Shown here in pieces: positions 59,590-64,000 of a stretch of DNA of 64,000 nt; position 1 is the first letter of the stretch; every line of letters starts with the position of its first letter. Source of the stretch: Whitmania pigra (taxonomy: Eukaryota; Annelida; Clitellata; Hirudinida; Haemopidae); contig JAJTWR010000308.1 in the NCBI GenBank assembly GCA_021613335.1, positions 234,501-298,500 of the forward strand, in the 5' to 3' direction. Both the position numbers and the translations under genes were made by a program. The notes beneath the pieces were generated by a model. That model saw only the letters and a program-made list of their open reading frames with translations. It made no database searches and was not told the origin of the DNA.

Positions 59590-60149
59590 TCACCATAAAT
59601 ACCTGATCGAGAACATTGAAAAAAATCCAAATGAAATTTACAAAAGCCATCCCTGCTGTTGGACAGCTGAGGTACCATGATCGGCTCAAGGCTTTACAAA
59701 TTCAGTCGCTTGAACATCGCCGTTTAATAGCTAACCTCTGCTTATCATACAGGATCATCAATAATTTAACATCAATTCACCTTAAAAACCAAATTCACTT
59801 TGCAAATTCACTTTTCACTCATCAACTAGAGGTCATCAATTTAAACTAAGGTCATATTTCTGCGCAATGGACAACACCAAATATTTTTCACAAATCGAAT
59901 AACTAACACCTGGGATAATCTACCTAATAGCATTGTCTCAGCCAGCATCTACACTCCTTCACCTTCCTTCTCAATGTATAAAAAAATAATTAGATAACTA
60001 ATTAAACATTATTAAAGATAACTACACACCATCATCTCTTGTTTGCATCTTTGTTATACCGACATGCGAACTTACCTAATTACTGCTGAATCTTTGGATC
60101 ATGTTTCAACAATGAAGTCTGAAAGTTAATATATTTCACAAACTATTAC

Positions 60150-60150
<1 letters not shown>
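59590..60150 (+). pseudogene. LINE reverse transcriptase 3' end, frameshifted
   Basis: KFTKAIPAVGQLRYHDRLKA, SLEHRRLIANLCLSYRIINN, then, in another frame after about 59848, NRITNTWDNLPNSIVSAS: the C-terminal tail typical of CR1/Jockey-type non-LTR reverse transcriptases. Only the last ~130 codons remain. The sequence runs into a long AAT microsatellite, a common LINE 3' terminus. Confidence 0.75.
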
Positions 60151-60660
<510 letters not shown>

Positions 60661-62056
60661 AAAATATTAACAAAAACAATAATAATGATATTTATAGTTA
60701 CGATTTATTTAAGTTAATGTAATCTAATGTTATAAACGATAACCCTACAAAAGAATGAATGGCAAATTATGCGATTGCCTTAACAAATAAGATATTATAA
60801 ATGAATTTTGTGAATATTTCATTTTCAACATATTAAGAAACAATCAAGATTTATAATCATGAAACTTTTCTCACAAAACTCAAATCAGTGATTTTATCCT
60901 GGGCTTGTCCTTGATAATTAATTTTTATAATATATTTTCTTGCCACTTTATATAAATTACATTAACTTGTATAAAATAAGAATTAAAATTCTTCCATGGA
61001 ACTTGAATTAGCTCTTAAGTTCCTAAATACACTTCAGCGTGGATTAGTTCGTATGTTCCTAAATAGACTTCCACCATCCATCCGTGCATCTTCCATCCAT
61101 CAGCATTCCGGATTTAGCGGGAATATTGATTGCAGTGCGTGATGACGTCAGATCCGCTCCTCAATTCCGAGAAATAACCGGAAGTAGGTGGGCGATATTG
61201 CGCTGAGGAAATAAAATATTTTCAAGTTTTCTCTTGAAGGAATAGAAATGAAATTGTAAAATATTAATTATGCAGCACATATTAAGGAAATTGGATTATA
61301 ACATCTCGAACGAACTTTATACTGATTCGAAATCTTTACGATATTATTTTTCAGTTTTTATTAATTATTAAAAATATTGTTTAAAAACTAATTTAATAAA
61401 CAAAATAAAGTAATTTTCACTTAATTAGTCGGCCAATTGGTTTAACAAATATTATAAAATATCTTTAATTAAATAATCAATAATTACATTTCACCTAAAT
61501 ATATATTTATTGCATTTTACTGAAATATATTATTGTTTAATTTAACTTTTAAATATTATATAAATATTACATTTCACTGAAATATATTATTATTTAATTT
61601 TACTTAAATACTATGTAGTTATTGCATTTCAATTTAGAAAAATAAAATATTTCGTTTAAAAAAAAACTTTCCAAGGAATTTCAAAAAGTAATAAAAGAGA
61701 GGTTCTTGTTCGGGCGCCAAAATGGGAAGCGTTTCGTTCCACTCCGCTGCACAAATTCCACCCTGAGGGAAAACATTACAAACCTCCACCGGTGGCCAGA
61801 ATTGCATTCCATTTTATGAATTAAATGTCCTTTCAAATTTCAATTCATGATTTACATTTCAATTTACAGATTACAATTCAATTCATGAATTGCAATTCCA
61901 GTCACGAATTGATTTGTAATTCATGAATTACATTTCATTACAATGAATTGAATTACATTTCCTTTTACGAGTTACATTTCATGGCGCGAATTAAATGTCC
62001 GTAGAGGTTACAATAAACTTCAGTGACGAACAAAAGAAGCGTTTCTTTGTGGCAGC
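60661..62056. other. intergenic with promoter-like motifs
   Basis: No gene seen. A locally GC-richer patch holds TGACGTCA (61143-61150, CRE) and ACCGGAAGT (61177-61185, ETS-type); further on GGGCGCCAAAATGG (about 61717-61730, E2F-like). Degenerate TTACATTTCA/GAATT repeats lie at 61800-62000. Confidence 0.35.
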
Positions 62057-62355
62057 GAATGGATGCTTTCCATCCACAAGTGAATGGATGCTTTCCATCC
62101 ACAAGTGAATGGATGCTTTCCATCCACAAGTGAATGGATGCTTTCCATCCACAAGTGAATGGATGCTTTCCATCCACAAGTGAATGGATGCTTTCCATCC
62201 ACAAGTGAATGGATGCTTTCCATCCACAAGTGAATGGATGCTTTCCATCCACAAGTGAATGGATGCTTTCCATCCACAAGTGAATGGATGCTTTCCATCC
62301 ACAAGTGAATGGATGCTTTTCATCTACAAGTGAATGGATGCTTTCCATCCACAAG
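62057..62355 (+). repeat. 25-bp minisatellite, 12 copies
   Basis: Unit GAATGGATGCTTTCCATCCA plus CAAGT. Each contains TGGATG-CTTTC-CATCCA, a 6-bp stem with a 5-base loop. One unit has two substitutions near 62320-62326. Confidence 0.95.
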
Positions 62356-62597
62356 TTTTGTTTCCAACTGTTGTTTCTTACTCCTAGGATAAGCGCAATG
62401 TTTCTTCAATTCCTAACGTCTGCATTCTTAACAAGCGTTATGCTCTGAAGAAATACCAGTATTTTAAATCTAAATGTGATGAATTAAGGTTTAAAAAACA
62501 TGGATTTATGAAACTTGAATCTCTTCAAATAATATTTGGAAAATGAGCCAAATGAGTCTGAAACTGTTCCTATGGCGATGATTTAAAAATAACTTGA

Positions 62598-62655
62598 GGT
62601 CACTTGGATGGTCACGTGGATGGTCACGTGGATGGTCACGTGGATGGCCACATGA
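62598..62655 (+). repeat. 12-bp repeat with three CACGTG E-boxes
   Basis: TGGATGGTCACG repeated; CACGTG at 62613, 62625 and 62637, flanked by variants CACTTG and CACATG. Confidence 0.85.
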
Positions 62656-62819
62656 GATCACATCCTCCGCAATGGCGTGGTGGCCTCCTTTTGTTGGGAG
62701 GTGCGCGTGGACCTGGAGAGATTTGGGAGCAATATTGGACAACGTTGTCTCTTTCAGGGGCACTAAATTATTACTTCCACAGCTGTGGAATAAATATGTG
62801 GAAAATAAAATAAATTCCC

Positions 62820-62826
62820 ATAATAA

Positions 62827-62908
<82 letters not shown>

Positions 62909-62910
62909 TA
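62820..62910 (+). repeat. AAT microsatellite
   Basis: AATAATAAT run. Confidence 0.95.
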
Positions 62911-64000
62911 TGCATGCAATAATGATATCAAATATGCAATAAATAAAAGAAATTAACGTGAATACATGATAACAGAATATATGCAATAATTAAAAAAGAA
63001 AGTAATATTAAGGTATGTGATAATAAATTTAATCGATCATTTGCAAAAACTAAAACATTTGTTTAAAGCAAATAAAGTAAATAAAGTAATCAAATTCTAG
63101 CTCCTAGGTCTAGCACCTTTAAATGAATTAAAAATGACTAAACCGTTCATAAAATATTAATGACTGAAAATATTTAAATAAATAAATATTTTTTATTTCT
63201 GTGAAATCTATGATATTGTTTTTACACAATTTTGTTGTTGTTGATGTTGTTGTTGTTGACATTGTAATTCACATCTCTGAATATAAAATACAAAGGAATA
63301 AAACAATTTTAAAGTGTTTAATTTAAAAAAAAAGAATTTTATTTTTTAAAAACCAAAGTCACGTGATTGGTGGCCTTAACGGCTTTCGTACACGTGTTAT
63401 CTGCCAATGTTTTGTCCTTCGTTCCCCGAGTACTTGGACACTTTCCAACGACTGCAACGAGATTAAGCATAAAAAGAAAAATAAAAATTAAATAATTTTC
63501 ATTTCCAGCGACTGCCGAGATTAAGCATAAAATGGAAAACAAAAATTAAATAATTTTAATTTCCAGGATTCTCCACAATTTTAATCTGGAAACTTAGACA
63601 AAATAAAAGTAAAAAATAAATTGTAATGACAGTAAAAAAAAATAATCGACAGAATCTTGGATTTTATTTTTTCAATTAAATCAACTTTTAATGCGTAAAA
63701 TGTCTAAAAAATTTAATTCAAAAGGAGTTTCCTGAATCCAATTATCGTCAAAACTCGTCTTTTTATCTCAGTTTTTATGGAATCCTGGATAGGGTAGCTA
63801 GAAGAGCATTCCTAGTTGTCAATGGTTACGTGAGGGCATGTATTATCATAATTTATGATAACGCGCCCATTATAACGATATCGTCATTTTTGACTTCCTA
63901 ATGCTGTTGAATAATGAATGCAAACGGATTATAGAATTAATTAATATTCATTATTATCAATATTCATCGCGGGATATAAAGTAAAAATATTCTTTCCGAA
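62911..64000. other. intergenic, no gene seen
   Basis: A two-copy repeat of about 70 bp (GCGACTGC...GAGATTAAGCATAAAA, 63440-63565) is the only structure noted. Confidence 0.45.

Noticed and set aside
62057..62355. Repetitive protein genes on the minus strand
   Set aside because: All three frames are open because the unit is 25 bases without stops; no start context, splice signals or homology.

Overview
The window is AT-rich eukaryotic DNA: compact spliced genes with GT-AG introns, long AT-rich spacers, microsatellites, minisatellites and transposon debris. A posterior (Abd-B/Post-type) Hox gene, EDC4, MIS12, a CCNDBP1-like gene and an HS6ST fragment make it an animal. The posterior-Hox signature, small introns and very AT-rich, simple-repeat-rich spacers would fit a lophotrochozoan such as a leech-like annelid; the species is inference, not something the sequence proves.

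Left part (about 1.2-21.9 kb): a direct tandem array of three large units (about 5.7, 6.45 and 7.7 kb). Each unit carries a complete six-exon aquaporin-like (MIP) gene on the + strand and, tail-to-tail on the - strand, the last exon of a Hox gene (second half of the homeodomain). The unique 5' part of that Hox gene (N-terminal exon and first half of the homeodomain) lies just to the right of the array at 21.19-21.85 kb on the - strand. Splice phases join exactly: 21846-21429, 21282-21192, then 17432-17282. Thus one Hox gene faces three candidate terminal exons, two intact and identical in protein, one broken by an 11-base deletion. Units 2 and 3 also carry a 793-bp TIR element with a 9-bp target duplication that is absent from unit 1. 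Unit 3 carries a hAT element (8-bp duplication TTCTAGAA) with a remnant transposase.

Middle (23.7-39.7 kb): a fourth, diverged aquaporin-like gene (- strand) with three tRNA-derived SINE copies in its last intron; a secreted PAN/apple plus ILEI/FAM3-domain protein (+); the C-terminal two exons of a heparan sulfate 6-O-sulfotransferase (-); a seven-exon CCNDBP1/GCIP-like gene (-); and, divergently, a six-exon MIS12 kinetochore gene (+).

Right-centre (41.0-52.2 kb): a 26-exon EDC4/Ge-1 gene (WD40 region, LAPDAF-type linker motif, coiled coils, helical C-terminal domain), then an intronless bZIP/C-EBP-like gene on the - strand. One EDC4 intron consists almost entirely of 27 copies of a 53-bp unit that begins inside the exon and carries the 5' splice site.

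Right end (52.2-64 kb): no convincing gene; simple repeats (AAT, ATC/GAT, CAA), a second copy of the TIR element, a frameshifted LINE reverse-transcriptase 3' end, a 25-bp minisatellite, and a 12-bp E-box repeat. Exon coordinates were derived by eye from reading frame, splice consensus and phase; none is backed by transcript data.
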